Part shown: one piece after another, positions 17,234-28,667 of the stretch | How the letters are laid out: each line of letters opens with the position of its first letter | How positions within the stretch are numbered: the stretch's first letter is position 1 | Origin: M3007 sp965249785 | Lineage (GTDB): Bacteria > Bacteroidota > Bacteroidia > Chitinophagales > Saprospiraceae | Reading direction: 5' to 3' | Length of the DNA stretch: 64,000 nucleotides | Assembly: GCA_965249785.1 (NCBI GenBank) | Contig: CBDFMU010000026.1 | Location: 558,001-622,000 of the forward strand | Position numbers and translations under genes: made by a program | The notes under the pieces: model-generated | The model's input: only the letters and a program-made list of their open reading frames with translations | The model's database searches: none | What the model was told of the DNA's origin: nothing

Positions 17234-19975
17234 ATGAGAAAACTCCTGATTGCCCTGTTTTTTGCGTTTGGCACGCTAACCCTGCTGGCACAAGCGCCCA
17301 GCAATGATGAATGTTCCAACCCTATTGTTTTGACCGACGTGGTTAGTTATTGTAGTGGCGTGGGTGCTTATACCAATGTAGGGGCCACGCCATCCAGTTA
17401 TGGGGCGGCCACTTGCTTTGGGACTACGCAGAAAGATGTCTGGTTTGCTTTTACCCCAGTCGCCACCGACGTGACCATAACCGTGCGCGGGGCTACTGCT
17501 CAGGCACCAGGTGGAACCCTCAAACTTCCGCAGATTTCTATTTATTTCGGCACCTGCGGGGGCATCATTAATCAGCTGGAATGTCAGTCTGCACCAGGTG
17601 GTTCCAACGTGGCAGAGGCCTATCAGGGTGGGCTGTTTGTTGGCTCCACCTACCTCGTGCGCATACAGGGCGCGGGCGGTCAAACCGGTACATTTCAATT
17701 GTGCATTAATAACTACAACCCACCCGTAGACCCAACTTCCGATTGCCCGCAAGCCTCTATCTTATGTGATAAATCTGCTTTTGTGGTGCAAAAAGTAACC
17801 GGGGCCGGGCAAGATATTAGCGAACTGAACGACGCGACCTGTTTCTCTAATGGTGCGCCGGGCAACTATGAAACCAACTCCACCTGGTTTGTCTGGACGT
17901 GCTCCCAATCTGGCACCCTGGAGTTTACCCTCAGCCCGCAAAACATCTCCGACGACATAGATTTTGTCTTGTACCGCCTGCCTAATGGTATTGGCAATTG
18001 TCAGGGAAAAGAGATCGTACGCTGCAATGCTGCCGGCGATTTTGCTTTCCCTAGTCCCTGCATGGGCCCCACCGGACTACGTGCCGGGGAATCCGATATT
18101 AGTGAAGACGCGGGCTGCACGGATAGTGGTGATAATGCGTGGCTAGCTCCTTTCGCGATGGTAGCTGGCGAATCGTATGCCCTGGGTATCAATAACTATA
18201 GCTCCACGGGTAATGGTTTTAACATAGAATTTGGTGGCAGCGGGGAATTTCTCGGCCCTGAAGCCAAATTCGTTACAGACCCTGCTGCCGTTTGTCTGGG
18301 CACTCCAGTGCAAGTGGTGGATGCTTCTACTTTTATCCTGGGTAGTATTACCGAATGGAATTGGAGCTTTGGCGCAGATGCGGTGCCACAAACCGCTACT
18401 GGCCCGGGCCCGCATGAAGTGCAATTTAATTCCCCCGGCCAGCACCCGGTCGTGTTGACTTTGAAAACCAATCTTGGCTGCAAAATTACTTCCATTCAAA
18501 ATACCCTGATTTATCCCGATGTGAAAGTCGATACGGTCATCGCTGCGCCCGATTGCAACGGAACTGCTAATGGGGAAATCAAGATTGCAAATATCACGAT
18601 GGGCACGCCGCCTTATCAATACAGTTGGAACGGTGGCCCTTTTCAGGCAGATAGTACGCTGAGTGGCCTGGGGGTTGGAACCTATACTTTGGTGATTAAA
18701 GATGCCAATGATTGCTCCACGGATCTAAGTATTAATGTAGCCGAGCGGATTCTCACTGCCGTGCCCACAGTAACCAAACCGCTGTGTTTTGGCGACGATA
18801 ATGGTATTATTACGCTCAATGTTACCAATGGCAAAGCTCCGGTGCAGTTCGATTGGGGCAACGGGCCAATTCCTGAAAATACACAGGGCGGTTTTGCGGC
18901 GGGTAGTTATACCATTCATGCGGTAGATAATGTACTCTGTGAAGGCACTTTCAATGTTACGGTGACCGACAACCCCGCTCTTCAACTGGCACTTGATACT
19001 TTCGATATTTCCTGTTTTGGGGCCAATGACGGGATGGCACAAGCTAATCCCTCCGGCGGGGTTGGCAATTTTACCTATACCTGGTCGGATGGCCAAAGTG
19101 CAAAAAGCCAACGATCTTGGCCCCGGTCAATACAGCGTGACGGTTCACGACGGCAATGAATGCACCATTACGGGCAGCGTAAATATTATCGAACCAGCGT
19201 AGATGTGGGTATTGACTTACTGGGCGTGGTGAATTTGCTTTGCAATGGCATTCCCGCTGGCGAAATCAACGTAATGGGTACGGGCGGCAAAGGCGGCTAT
19301 CAATACAGCACCGATGGTTTGACTTTCGTCTCCGCCTCGCCCCTCACTGGCCTGCCAGCGGGCGATTATTGGGTGATTGTAAAAGACGCTGCGGGCTGTA
19401 TAGATTCGGTGATGGCGACCATCGAACAACCGCCCGGGCTTACCGTGATGGCTACACCCAGCGACACCACCGTCGAACTTGGTTTCCCGGTAGATATTAG
19501 TACCGTCACTACGCCTTTTGGGAGGCCAGTCACTTTTCAGTGGATGCCCACGACGGGATTGAGCGACCCCACTAGTGCTGACCCGACTTTGCAAGCTATT
19601 CAGGATCAACTATATATCGTGAAAATCACCGATGAAGATGGCTGTATGGCTTCCGACACGGTGCGTATTCTGGTGTCGGATAATCGGCCAATTTATGTAC
19701 CCAATGTATTTGCGCCAGGCAAGCCTTATCCGAACGATCACTTCACCTTATTTGGTGGCCCGGCGGCGCAGAATATTGCCCTATTGCGGGTATATGATCG
19801 CTGGGGAAGTTTGGTTTTTGAGACGCACGACATCCCATTGAGCGACCCTGGACGTGGGTGGGATGGCACCTACAAAGGCGACGAGGTGACTGGCGTATTT
19901 ACCTTTTACGCCTCGGTGCGTTTTGTTGATCAAAAAGAGGTGGAATACAAGGGAAGCGTGACGGTGGTGCGGTAA
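17234..19975 (+). pseudogene. T9SS type B substrate, paralog A (disrupted)
   Basis: 913 codons including an internal TGA at 19157-19159. It has a signal peptide (MRKLLIALFFAFGTLTLLAQ), an N-terminal domain with two copies of a PPC-like region (YTNVGATPSSYGAATCFG, then TNSTWFVWTCSQSGTLEF), a PKD domain (about 345-430), SprB repeats (YQYSWNGGPF) and a type B sorting domain (RVYDRWGSLVF, GVFTFYASV). Compared with paralog B it lacks 2 nt near 19098 and has 2 extra (TA) near 19199; the stop lies in the out-of-frame stretch between. Unless these are sequencing errors, the product loses its sorting domain and cannot be surface-attached. Confidence 0.85.
18527..19975 (+). repeat. Near-identical tract shared with paralog B (copy A)
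   Basis: From GTCGATACGGTCAT to the stop codon the two paralogs are almost identical over 1449 nt each, while the first 1.3 kb differs at many positions. The boundary is abrupt. This is the pattern left by gene conversion or recent unequal recombination. Confidence 0.85.
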
Positions 19976-20021
19976 TATTGCAGTTCCAACTATCTGTATT
20001 TCAGTACTGCTGTTCTGCAAA

Positions 20022-22769
20022 ATGAAAAAACTTCCGCTGGCTCTGTTTCTTGTATTTGGTACGCTGGCTGTAATGGCCCAGGCACCCAGTAATGATGAAT
20101 GTAGCAACCCGATTGTTTTATCTAATATAGCGAATTATTGTAGCGGAAACGGTGCTTATACCAACGTAGGTGCCACGCCTTCCAGTTATGGCGCGGCCAC
20201 CTGTTTTGGCAGTACAGAAAACGACGTGTGGTTTGCTTTCACGCCAGTCGCTACTGATGTGACGGTCATTATACGCGGCATCACTCCCCAGGCACCCGGT
20301 GGCACGCTGTATAATCCGCAAGTGGCCATCTATGCTGGTGCCTGTGGCGGCGTGATTAATCAGTTGGAATGTCAGTCTGCTCCTCCGCATACCAATTTAG
20401 TAGCAGCATACGAAGGGGGCCTCGTGGTTGGTTCTACTTACCTCATACGCGTACAGGGCGCAGCTGGTCAAACGGGCACTTTTCAATTGTGTATTAATAA
20501 TTATAACCCGCCCGTAACGCCCACTTCCGATTGTCCGCAGGCTGCGATTTTATGCGATAAATCGGCTTTTGTAGTCCAGTCAGTGATCGGAGGCGGGCAA
20601 GATATTACAGAACTCGACCAAGATGCCCTCTGTTTTTCCAATGGGCATTCTTCAGGCAATTATGAAACCAACTCCACCTGGTTTGTCTGGACCTGCTCCC
20701 AATCTGGTACGTTGGAATTTGCACTGAGCCCGTTAAATGTTTCTGACGACCTGGATTTTGGGTTGTACCGCCTGCCAAATGGCATCGGTAATTGTGAGGG
20801 CAAACAACTAGTACGGTGCAATGCTGCTGGCGATAACACCTATCCCAGCCCTTGTATGGGTCCGACCGGGCTACAGGCTGGCGATCCCGATGTTAGTGAA
20901 AACGCGGGCTGCCAGGATATTGGTGATGATGCCTGGTTGTCGCCTTTCGATATGGTGGCTGGCGAATCTTACGCATTGGTAGTCAATAATTTCAGTGCTA
21001 CAGGCAATGGGTTTAATTTACAATTCGGTGGTAGTGGCGAATTTCTCGGCCCCGAAGCAAAATTTACGATTGTACCTGAAGTCATTTGTGTCGGCAAGTC
21101 GGTCAAGATAACAGATGCCTCTACTTTTGCTCTGGGAAGTATTACCGAATGGAACTGGAGTTTTGGCGCAGATGCGATGCCACAGACCGCCACTGGCCCG
21201 GGGCCGCATACGGTACAATTTAATGTGCTGGGCCAGCGTCCGGTTGTACTCACTTTAAAAACCAATCTTGGTTGTCAAGTAACGACCATTCAAAATGTAC
21301 TAGTCAATTCTGGTGTGGAAGTCGATACGGTCATTGCTGCGCCCGATTGCAACGGAACTGCTAATGGGGAAATCAAGATTGCAAATATCACGATGGGCAC
21401 GCCGCCTTATCAATACAGTTGGAACGGTGGTCCTTTTCAGGCGGATAGTACGCTGAGTGGCCTGGGGGTTGGAACCTATACTTTGGTGATTAAAGATGCC
21501 AATGATTGCTCCACGGATCTAAGTATTAATGTGGCAGAACGGATTCTCACTGCCGTGCCCACAGTAACCAAACCGCTGTGTTTTGGCGACGATAATGGTA
21601 TTATTACGCTCAATGTTACCAATGGCAAAGCTCCGGTGCAGTTCGATTGGGGCAACGGGCCAATTCCTGAAAATACGCAGGGCGGTTTTGCGGCGGGTAG
21701 TTATACCATTCATGCGGTAGATAATGTACTCTGCGAAGGCACTTTCAATGTTACGGTGACCGACAACCCCGCTCTTCAACTGGCACTTGATACTTTCGAT
21801 ATTTCCTGTTTTGGAGCCAATGACGGGATGGCGAAAGCTAATCCCTCCGGCGGATTTGGCGACTTTACGTATATATGGTCAGATGGCCAAATGGTAAAAA
21901 GGGCTAACGATCTTGGCCCCGGTCAATACAGCGTGACGGTTCACGACGGCAATGAATGCACTATTACGGGCAGCGTAAATATTATCGAACCAGCGGATGT
22001 GGGTATTGATTTACTGGGCGTGGTGAACTTGCTTTGCAATGGCATTCCCGCTGGCGAAATCAACGTAATGGGTACGGGCGGCAAAGGCGGCTATCAATAC
22101 AGCACCGATGGTTTGACTTTCGTCTCCGCCTCGCCCCTCACTGGCTTGCCAGCGGGCGATTATTGGGTGATCGTAAAAGACGCTGCGGGCTGTATAGATT
22201 CGGTGATGGCGACCATCGAACAACCGCCCGGGCTTACCGTGATGGCTACACCCAGCGATACCACCGTCGAACTCGGTTTCCCGGTAGATCTTAGCACCAT
22301 CACTACGCCTTTTGGGAGGCCAGTCACTTTTCAGTGGATGCCCACGACGGGATTGAGCGATCCCACTAGTGCTGACCCGACTTTGCAAGCTATTCAGGAT
22401 CAACTATATATCGTGAAAATCACTGATGAAGATGGCTGTATGGCTTCCGACACGGTGCGTATTCTGGTGTCGGATAATCGGCCAATTTATGTACCCAATG
22501 TATTTGCGCCAGGCAAGCCTTATCCGAACGATCACTTCACCTTATTTGGTGGCCCGGCGGCGCAGAATATTGCCCTGCTGCGGGTATATGACCGCTGGGG
22601 AAGTTTGGTTTTTGAGACGCACGACATTCCATTGAGCGACCCTGGACGTGGGTGGGATGGCACCTACAAAGGCGACGAATTGACTGGCGTATTTACCTTT
22701 TACGCCTCGGTGCGTTTTGTTGATCAAAAAGAGGTGGAATACAAGGGAAGCGTGACCGTGGTGCGGTAA
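20022..22769 (+). CDS. T9SS type B substrate, paralog B
   Basis: 915 residues, intact. The signal peptide (MKKLPLALFLVFGTLAVMAQ) is followed by APSNDECSNPIVL and two beta-rich PPC-like regions with conserved Cys, a PKD domain (about 346-430, with ITEWNWSFGADA), three SprB-like repeats (TPPYQYSWNGGPF, APVQFDWGNGP, DFTYIWSDGQ), a further Ig-like domain and a type B sorting domain ending EYKGSVTVVR. Secretion by T9SS and surface display are expected; adhesion is inferred. It lies 46 nt after paralog A in the same direction. No PorP/SprF gene is adjacent, unlike the first type B gene of the window. Confidence 0.9.
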   Translation: MKKLPLALFLVFGTLAVMAQAPSNDECSNPIVLSNIANYCSGNGAYTNVGATPSSYGAATCFGSTENDVWFAFTPVATDVTVIIRGITPQAPGGTLYNPQVAIYAGACGGVINQLECQSAPPHTNLVAAYEGGLVVGSTYLIRVQGAAGQTGTFQLCINNYNPPVTPTSDCPQAAILCDKSAFVVQSVIGGGQDITELDQDALCFSNGHSSGNYETNSTWFVWTCSQSGTLEFALSPLNVSDDLDFGLYRLPNGIGNCEGKQLVRCNAAGDNTYPSPCMGPTGLQAGDPDVSENAGCQDIGDDAWLSPFDMVAGESYALVVNNFSATGNGFNLQFGGSGEFLGPEAKFTIVPEVICVGKSVKITDASTFALGSITEWNWSFGADAMPQTATGPGPHTVQFNVLGQRPVVLTLKTNLGCQVTTIQNVLVNSGVEVDTVIAAPDCNGTANGEIKIANITMGTPPYQYSWNGGPFQADSTLSGLGVGTYTLVIKDANDCSTDLSINVAERILTAVPTVTKPLCFGDDNGIITLNVTNGKAPVQFDWGNGPIPENTQGGFAAGSYTIHAVDNVLCEGTFNVTVTDNPALQLALDTFDISCFGANDGMAKANPSGGFGDFTYIWSDGQMVKRANDLGPGQYSVTVHDGNECTITGSVNIIEPADVGIDLLGVVNLLCNGIPAGEINVMGTGGKGGYQYSTDGLTFVSASPLTGLPAGDYWVIVKDAAGCIDSVMATIEQPPGLTVMATPSDTTVELGFPVDLSTITTPFGRPVTFQWMPTTGLSDPTSADPTLQAIQDQLYIVKITDEDGCMASDTVRILVSDNRPIYVPNVFAPGKPYPNDHFTLFGGPAAQNIALLRVYDRWGSLVFETHDIPLSDPGRGWDGTYKGDELTGVFTFYASVRFVDQKEVEYKGSVTVVR
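21321..22769 (+). repeat. Near-identical tract shared with paralog A (copy B)
   Basis: 1449-nt partner of 18527-19975. Differences are few and mostly silent, apart from the two 2-nt indels that break copy A and a few substitutions around 21835-21905. Confidence 0.85.
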
Positions 22770-22797
22770 TCATCCACATAGAAACATTGCAAAGTCT

Positions 22798-23145
22798 CTA
22801 TATGGACATGGATGCCAATTCCTCCCAATATTCCACCGCCCGCCGCGTGTGCGGAATACAGATAGAACCACCGACCATATTGGCCACAGCGAATATTTCA
22901 AAAATTTCATCCGTGCTGACCTTCAGTTCGTGGCACTTGCCGAGGTGATACTTGATGCAATCATCGCAACGCAACACCATCGAAGCCACCAGGCCCAGCA
23001 TTTCCTTCGTTTTTACGGATAATGCACCTTCCTGATAAGTTTGATTATCGAGGCTCCAAAAACGCTTGATCACCTTATTATCATGCGCCAGAATACGATC
23101 ATTCATGCGGGCGCGATAGTCGTTGAATTCCGAAACCAGAGACAT
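22798..23145 (-). CDS. Carboxymuconolactone decarboxylase family (AhpD-like) protein
   Basis: 115 residues. The AhpD-type redox motif C60-x2-C63-x3-H67 (RCDDCIKYH) is present, with the family's helical context LSVKTKEMLGLVASMVLRC before it. Such proteins are small all-helical oligomers; those with CxxC are thiol-disulphide oxidoreductases, often peroxide related. The substrate is unknown. It converges on paralog B with a 28-nt gap. Confidence 0.88.
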   Translation of the reverse strand: MSLVSEFNDYRARMNDRILAHDNKVIKRFWSLDNQTYQEGALSVKTKEMLGLVASMVLRCDDCIKYHLGKCHELKVSTDEIFEIFAVANMVGGSICIPHTRRAVEYWEELASMSI

Positions 23146-23296
23146 GGGAATAGGAGGTATGAGTTATAAGTGATGAGTTAGGGCTCGTTATATCTTATTC
23201 GAGCAAAGGGGAAAAAAAACGTGGCAGGATTGAATTAAATAGGGAGAGCATAAATGGCGTGAGTGGGTGAACAACTTATCACTCATAACTCATCAC

Positions 23297-24022
23297 TTAC
23301 TCTACTATTTCCACCTTGTGCAGCAGCCGCAGGCCGACGGAAATCTCCACGGCGGTATTGCGAATGCGGCGTTCCGGTATGGTGACGTTGCCACCGCCGT
23401 ATGGGTCTATCACGTTGGGGATGGCCGGTTGGCGATACTGGTTGGTCACATCCGGGCAGATGGATAGCGTAAGTTGCCCGCCGATCAGTTCGCCAAAAGG
23501 GAACTGCAGCCCTCCGCCGATGGACAAGCCAAACATCAAGCGTTTTACATACTGATCTTGCGGATCGTAAATATTGACGTAGTTTATGCCATACTCATTT
23601 CCCAAATCCTTGATATTGTTGTTGAGGGTGTAATCGCCGCGCAAAGCACCAAAATAAAAGTACCGCGCCCCATTGGTGCCAATCGGGAACTTTTGCTTGG
23701 CGCCTATCGCCAGCGACAGGTTGTTGAAGCGGTACTCGCGGGTGATCCTCCCTCGGCCACCAGTATTGAAGAGAAAATTGGTGCGATTAGCACTGCCCTT
23801 CACGTGATAACCAATCTGTAAAAACCCCGCACTTTTATCATTTTCATTGTTTACCGATTCGATGGCCAAGGCCACGTGGTATTTGAAAAGTACCTGCCGG
23901 TCGCCGCTATTTTCCCATTTTTGGGTGCCCAGCGTTGGGCCGCCACTGATGACGTAAGCGGTAGATTGGGCAGAAAGATGACCCAGGAGGGAAATCAGCA
24001 ACAGAGTAAAAATCGAACGCAT
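23297..24022 (-). CDS. Outer-membrane beta-barrel protein
   Basis: 241 residues from the ATG at 24022 (MRSIFTLLLISLLGHLSAQ signal peptide); an ATG 12 nt upstream is also possible. The mature part alternates hydrophobic and polar residues with glycine-rich turns (SLAIGAKQKFPIGTNGARYFYFGALRG, in parts) and ends in an aromatic-poor last strand, VEISVGLRLLHKVEIVE. This matches the outer-membrane barrel group of about 200 residues in Bacteroidota. Function not identifiable. Confidence 0.75.
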   Translation of the reverse strand: MRSIFTLLLISLLGHLSAQSTAYVISGGPTLGTQKWENSGDRQVLFKYHVALAIESVNNENDKSAGFLQIGYHVKGSANRTNFLFNTGGRGRITREYRFNNLSLAIGAKQKFPIGTNGARYFYFGALRGDYTLNNNIKDLGNEYGINYVNIYDPQDQYVKRLMFGLSIGGGLQFPFGELIGGQLTLSICPDVTNQYRQPAIPNVIDPYGGGNVTIPERRIRNTAVEISVGLRLLHKVEIVE

Positions 24023-24055
24023 AGCATAGATCATTAAAAAGTGATGGCACCTGAT

Positions 24056-24110
24056 TAAGTAAAAGGGCAAAATTGCAAAAGGCAAATTGGCAATGAAAAC
24101 CAATAACTCA
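24056..24110. repeat. GGCAAA-rich intergenic stretch
   Basis: Another member of the low-complexity GCAAA family (AAAAGGGCAAAATTGCAAA), just upstream of the barrel gene. Between 24111 and 24256 there is only AT-rich sequence with a short direct repeat (CTGATTC, twice). Confidence 0.5.
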
Positions 24111-24256
24111 CGCAAAATTTAGCTTACACTAATTCTACTTGATTACTTAAATAGGGGAACAAAATTGTTTGACATTTAAAAATCAATATAAATTACTGAT
24201 TGTTAGTAGTTTATGCCTGATTCCTGATTCCTGTCTACTTAATACTGTCTCCTTAC

Positions 24257-26356
24257 TTAATACGCCCCAAAATACCGCCTCAAGAACCATTCCACCGCTA
24301 AAAGCCCGGCTAGCAAGGCAAAAATCCATTTTAGATTGATAAACGGATTCGTTTTGATGCTCTGATAAATAACCGGCTTTACGGTGCCCTTGCTTTTTAT
24401 TTTTTCAGCAATACTGGCCATATCGGTTGGCAGCACGAATTCGCCGCCAAATTTTTCGCTCAATTGCCGCAAAGCACCGTGGTTGGCCGCCGTTTCAAAT
24501 AGTTCGAGCTGGATAGCGCGCACACTGAACTTCCCTTCGTAAGTCAGATTTTGTCCATTAAAATTGGTCGTCGCTTTATAGGTATAGTTACCTACCGGCA
24601 AAATCCCGGCGTTCAGCGTGTATGCTTTGCCCAGCTTATTAAAGGTGTAGGTGAATTCCTGGCCCGCGCTGTTGCGGACGCTCATGGAGACGTCCGATTC
24701 GTTGGTGAGTTCATAATTGTCATCGTACAATTCTGCACCAAACGTAATCGCTTCATTCTCATTGAAAATGCTCTTATCAATGTTGACCCGGAACTTGCGT
24801 TTGTCTTCTTTGACCGACAAATACTGCACCGTTTTGCCCACCAGTTCATCAAAAATCTCGTGGTTTTGGTGTTGCAAATAATCAAACAACCGCCATTCCC
24901 AGAAACCTTCGCCCAGAAAAACGCCCGTTTTTATCCCGTTGGTTTCGCCAACTGCCAGGAGCGGCTGGTCGGTATCCACTTTGCCAATCCGCTTGTACAG
25001 TAATACTTGTGCTTGCGGGGTCGCCGAAAAATTGCCGAACGGCGAAGTGATCGGATTGAAACGTGGCAACTCCTCCAACACTTTCGGAGCCAACGCAAAA
25101 GCCGCAAACTTGGGGCTTACCTTCGCCTGCACGTCGTCACTTTGCTTACCATCGCTCTGGGCATTCACCAGTCCTTGCGCCTTGGCGAGTGCCGCAAAAT
25201 TCGTCTGCATACCAGCGATAAATAAGCGGGGAATATGCTTGTCATTCAGCGTATTCAGTATTCCAGAAATATCATTGCTGGCAGAAGGCAGGTTGTGCAA
25301 CACCACAAAATCGAATTTACTCACGTCCAGCCCCGCTGCACCGATGTAGGCAATACTGATCTGGTAATTTTTATTGGCTTCCAACGTCTGGCGCAGAGCC
25401 GTCAGATCGGGGTGGGGGCTATTAGCCAACAGGAGGATTTTTTGCCGGGCATCGAGAATATCAATCAGCACCTCGCGCCGATTATTTACCGTGGAGGCTT
25501 CGCCGGGAATATTGGCCACCGTAATCAGGTATTGTACAATACCAGGCTGATCAGCCTCTATTTGTACTTCTTTGGTTACAAAAAAGTCATTGCTGGCTAC
25601 ATTGATCGGCATACTCTGGATTTGCCGCACCTGATCGCCATTCACCTTACTTACGGTCAGCACCGTCTGTGCACCTGCGCAATTGGTTGCCGCCACGTCT
25701 ACCTGCATCGTGAATTTATCCCCTAAATAAGCCAGTTTATTGGTAAAAACCCGTTTTACCAGTAAATCCTTCTTGGGTGTCGGGTCGCCCAAACCCACCG
25801 TATAGACCGGCGCGGCCAAAGGCGCATCCGAATAAGCTGGATTGCTCCCCTCATTATAGACCCCATCGGAAGCCAGCACCACGGCACCAAGATTCTGACC
25901 GCCATAGAGATCATACACCGTGCGCAATGCCTCCGAAATATTAGTGACTTTGTCTTTAAAATCAAAATTCACCCCTTCCCGTACTTGGTCGCCGAAAGCC
26001 AACTCATGCACTTCATACTGCTCTGCCAAATTATCCCGCAATGCCTGCCACTGCTGTTTATACTGGTCGAGTGCCGGGCCTTGCAGATCGGTCGCCACGC
26101 TTTCCGATTCATCCTGCGCCATCACTACGATGGGCTTTTTGGTTTCGGTGATCAGGTTTTTCAGGATGGGCGACAATAATAAGGCACTTAGAATAGTCAC
26201 CACCAGCCAGCGTAGCACCCCCAAGGTTATATGAAGGCGCGGCGCTTGTTCGCGGAAAGTCGTGTCGCGAAAATACAGCAGCATAGCGTAGCCCAGCCCG
26301 AGCAGCGCACAAAAGACCAGGAACCAGGCGGGATATTGAAAAGACAGATCGAGCAT
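24257..26356 (-). CDS. Membrane protein with VWA-like domain
   Basis: 699 residues; the ATG at 26356 gives MLDLSFQYPAWFLVFCALLG. Two membrane helices at the N-terminus (about 9-28 and 45-63) and one at the C-terminus (about 676-692, WIFALLAGLLAVEWFL) anchor a large periplasmic part. A von Willebrand A-like domain begins at PIVVMAQDESESV, with a MIDAS-like D82-x-S84-x-S86, and is followed by Ig-like and glutamine-amidotransferase-like sections. This layout resembles the VWA membrane proteins found near BatA/BatB-type genes, but none of those is adjacent. Role unknown; probably protein-protein contacts in the periplasm. Confidence 0.78.
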   Translation of the reverse strand: MLDLSFQYPAWFLVFCALLGLGYAMLLYFRDTTFREQAPRLHITLGVLRWLVVTILSALLLSPILKNLITETKKPIVVMAQDESESVATDLQGPALDQYKQQWQALRDNLAEQYEVHELAFGDQVREGVNFDFKDKVTNISEALRTVYDLYGGQNLGAVVLASDGVYNEGSNPAYSDAPLAAPVYTVGLGDPTPKKDLLVKRVFTNKLAYLGDKFTMQVDVAATNCAGAQTVLTVSKVNGDQVRQIQSMPINVASNDFFVTKEVQIEADQPGIVQYLITVANIPGEASTVNNRREVLIDILDARQKILLLANSPHPDLTALRQTLEANKNYQISIAYIGAAGLDVSKFDFVVLHNLPSASNDISGILNTLNDKHIPRLFIAGMQTNFAALAKAQGLVNAQSDGKQSDDVQAKVSPKFAAFALAPKVLEELPRFNPITSPFGNFSATPQAQVLLYKRIGKVDTDQPLLAVGETNGIKTGVFLGEGFWEWRLFDYLQHQNHEIFDELVGKTVQYLSVKEDKRKFRVNIDKSIFNENEAITFGAELYDDNYELTNESDVSMSVRNSAGQEFTYTFNKLGKAYTLNAGILPVGNYTYKATTNFNGQNLTYEGKFSVRAIQLELFETAANHGALRQLSEKFGGEFVLPTDMASIAEKIKSKGTVKPVIYQSIKTNPFINLKWIFALLAGLLAVEWFLRRYFGAY

Positions 26357-26612
26357 AATGGAAACGAGGAGAATCGAACTTTGGCCCCGCAAAATGGTTT
26401 AAAAAGGGCGTAAGTAAAATTTTGGGGGCGAAAGAAGACGCAAATTTGGGCAAATTGTTGCGAACCCAGGCAGTGCAAATGGCAGTTCCCGATGAACCAT
26501 CGAAAATTATTGCTTTTCGACCTGTCTGGAAGATTTTTTCAGGTCTTTTACGGGCCCAAACCTTCGATCTTTTCCTTTTTTAAATTTTTTTGCATATTTT
26601 TTTCATTTAGAT

Positions 26613-26644
26613 TTGGTGATTAGCTGGATAGTTTAGTATCTTTG
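26613..26644 (+). promoter_or_regulatory. Promoter of the 16S rRNA gene
   Basis: TTG (26613-26615), 21-nt spacer, TATCTTTG (26637-26644): a full match to the Bacteroidota sigma-A consensus. An AT-rich tract lies just upstream, as expected for an rRNA promoter. Transcription would start near 26650, giving a leader of about 280 nt. The interval 26393-26612 contains no gene. Confidence 0.8.
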
Positions 26645-26931
26645 CGTCCCGCTTTTGGGGTTAGAGAATAGGAGAGGGTAGATAGCGGGTAGAATTGTTG
26701 AATAACAGACTTACGAAGGTAAGTTTTGGTATAAGGAATAAAGAGTTCATTGACATATGATTAGCGAAAGGTTATAAAGTAGAGGACTTTTCTTTGAGGC
26801 AACTTGGAGAGGAGTTTGGTAAGGAAGGGATGGGTGATAAGGGATAAGAGTTTAGTCAGAATGATCGTGCTCGTACGTCGTAAGAACGAAGTTTCAAATT
26901 TAACTTAGGTTAGACTTGGAGCAAAGAATAT

Positions 26932-28443
<1,512 letters not shown>

Positions 28444-28570
28444 AAGAGAGATGTTACGAGTGTGTGATATTATATTGACAGTTTTGTCCCAACAAGCCTG
28501 TCTCTTCCAGCACTCTGCTTTCTAATCTTCGCTAATCGTCAATGCACTTTTTAGAAATTTTTTAAGAAAA

Positions 28571-28598
28571 GGGCACTCCATTATGGGGTGCCCTTTTT
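28571..28598 (+). terminator. Intrinsic terminator of the 16S transcript
   Basis: GGGCACTCC / GGGGTGCCC stem with a 5-nt loop and TTTTT, 127 nt after the 16S 3' end. It indicates that the 16S gene is transcribed alone. Confidence 0.85.
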
Positions 28599-28667
28599 GC
28601 GTTTATGCACCTACCAATGAGTGGTACGTATTTTTTGCAGATGTGTTTTTTACCAAAAACAAACACT

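Noticed and set aside
17008..17319. Minus-strand frame across the start of paralog A (similar one at 19781-20107 at paralog B)
   Set aside because: Both are antisense to the conserved signal-peptide region of the paralogs; their mutual similarity is explained by the gene duplication.
26355..26400. tRNA-like AGTTCGATTCTC on the minus strand upstream of the VWA gene
   Set aside because: No T-stem pairing, no anticodon arm and no acceptor stem at tRNA distance.
28605..28667. Upstream start for the SDR gene
   Set aside because: It would begin right after the rRNA terminator and add residues foreign to the family; MQKDTTGQTVLITGATSGIG is the natural start.
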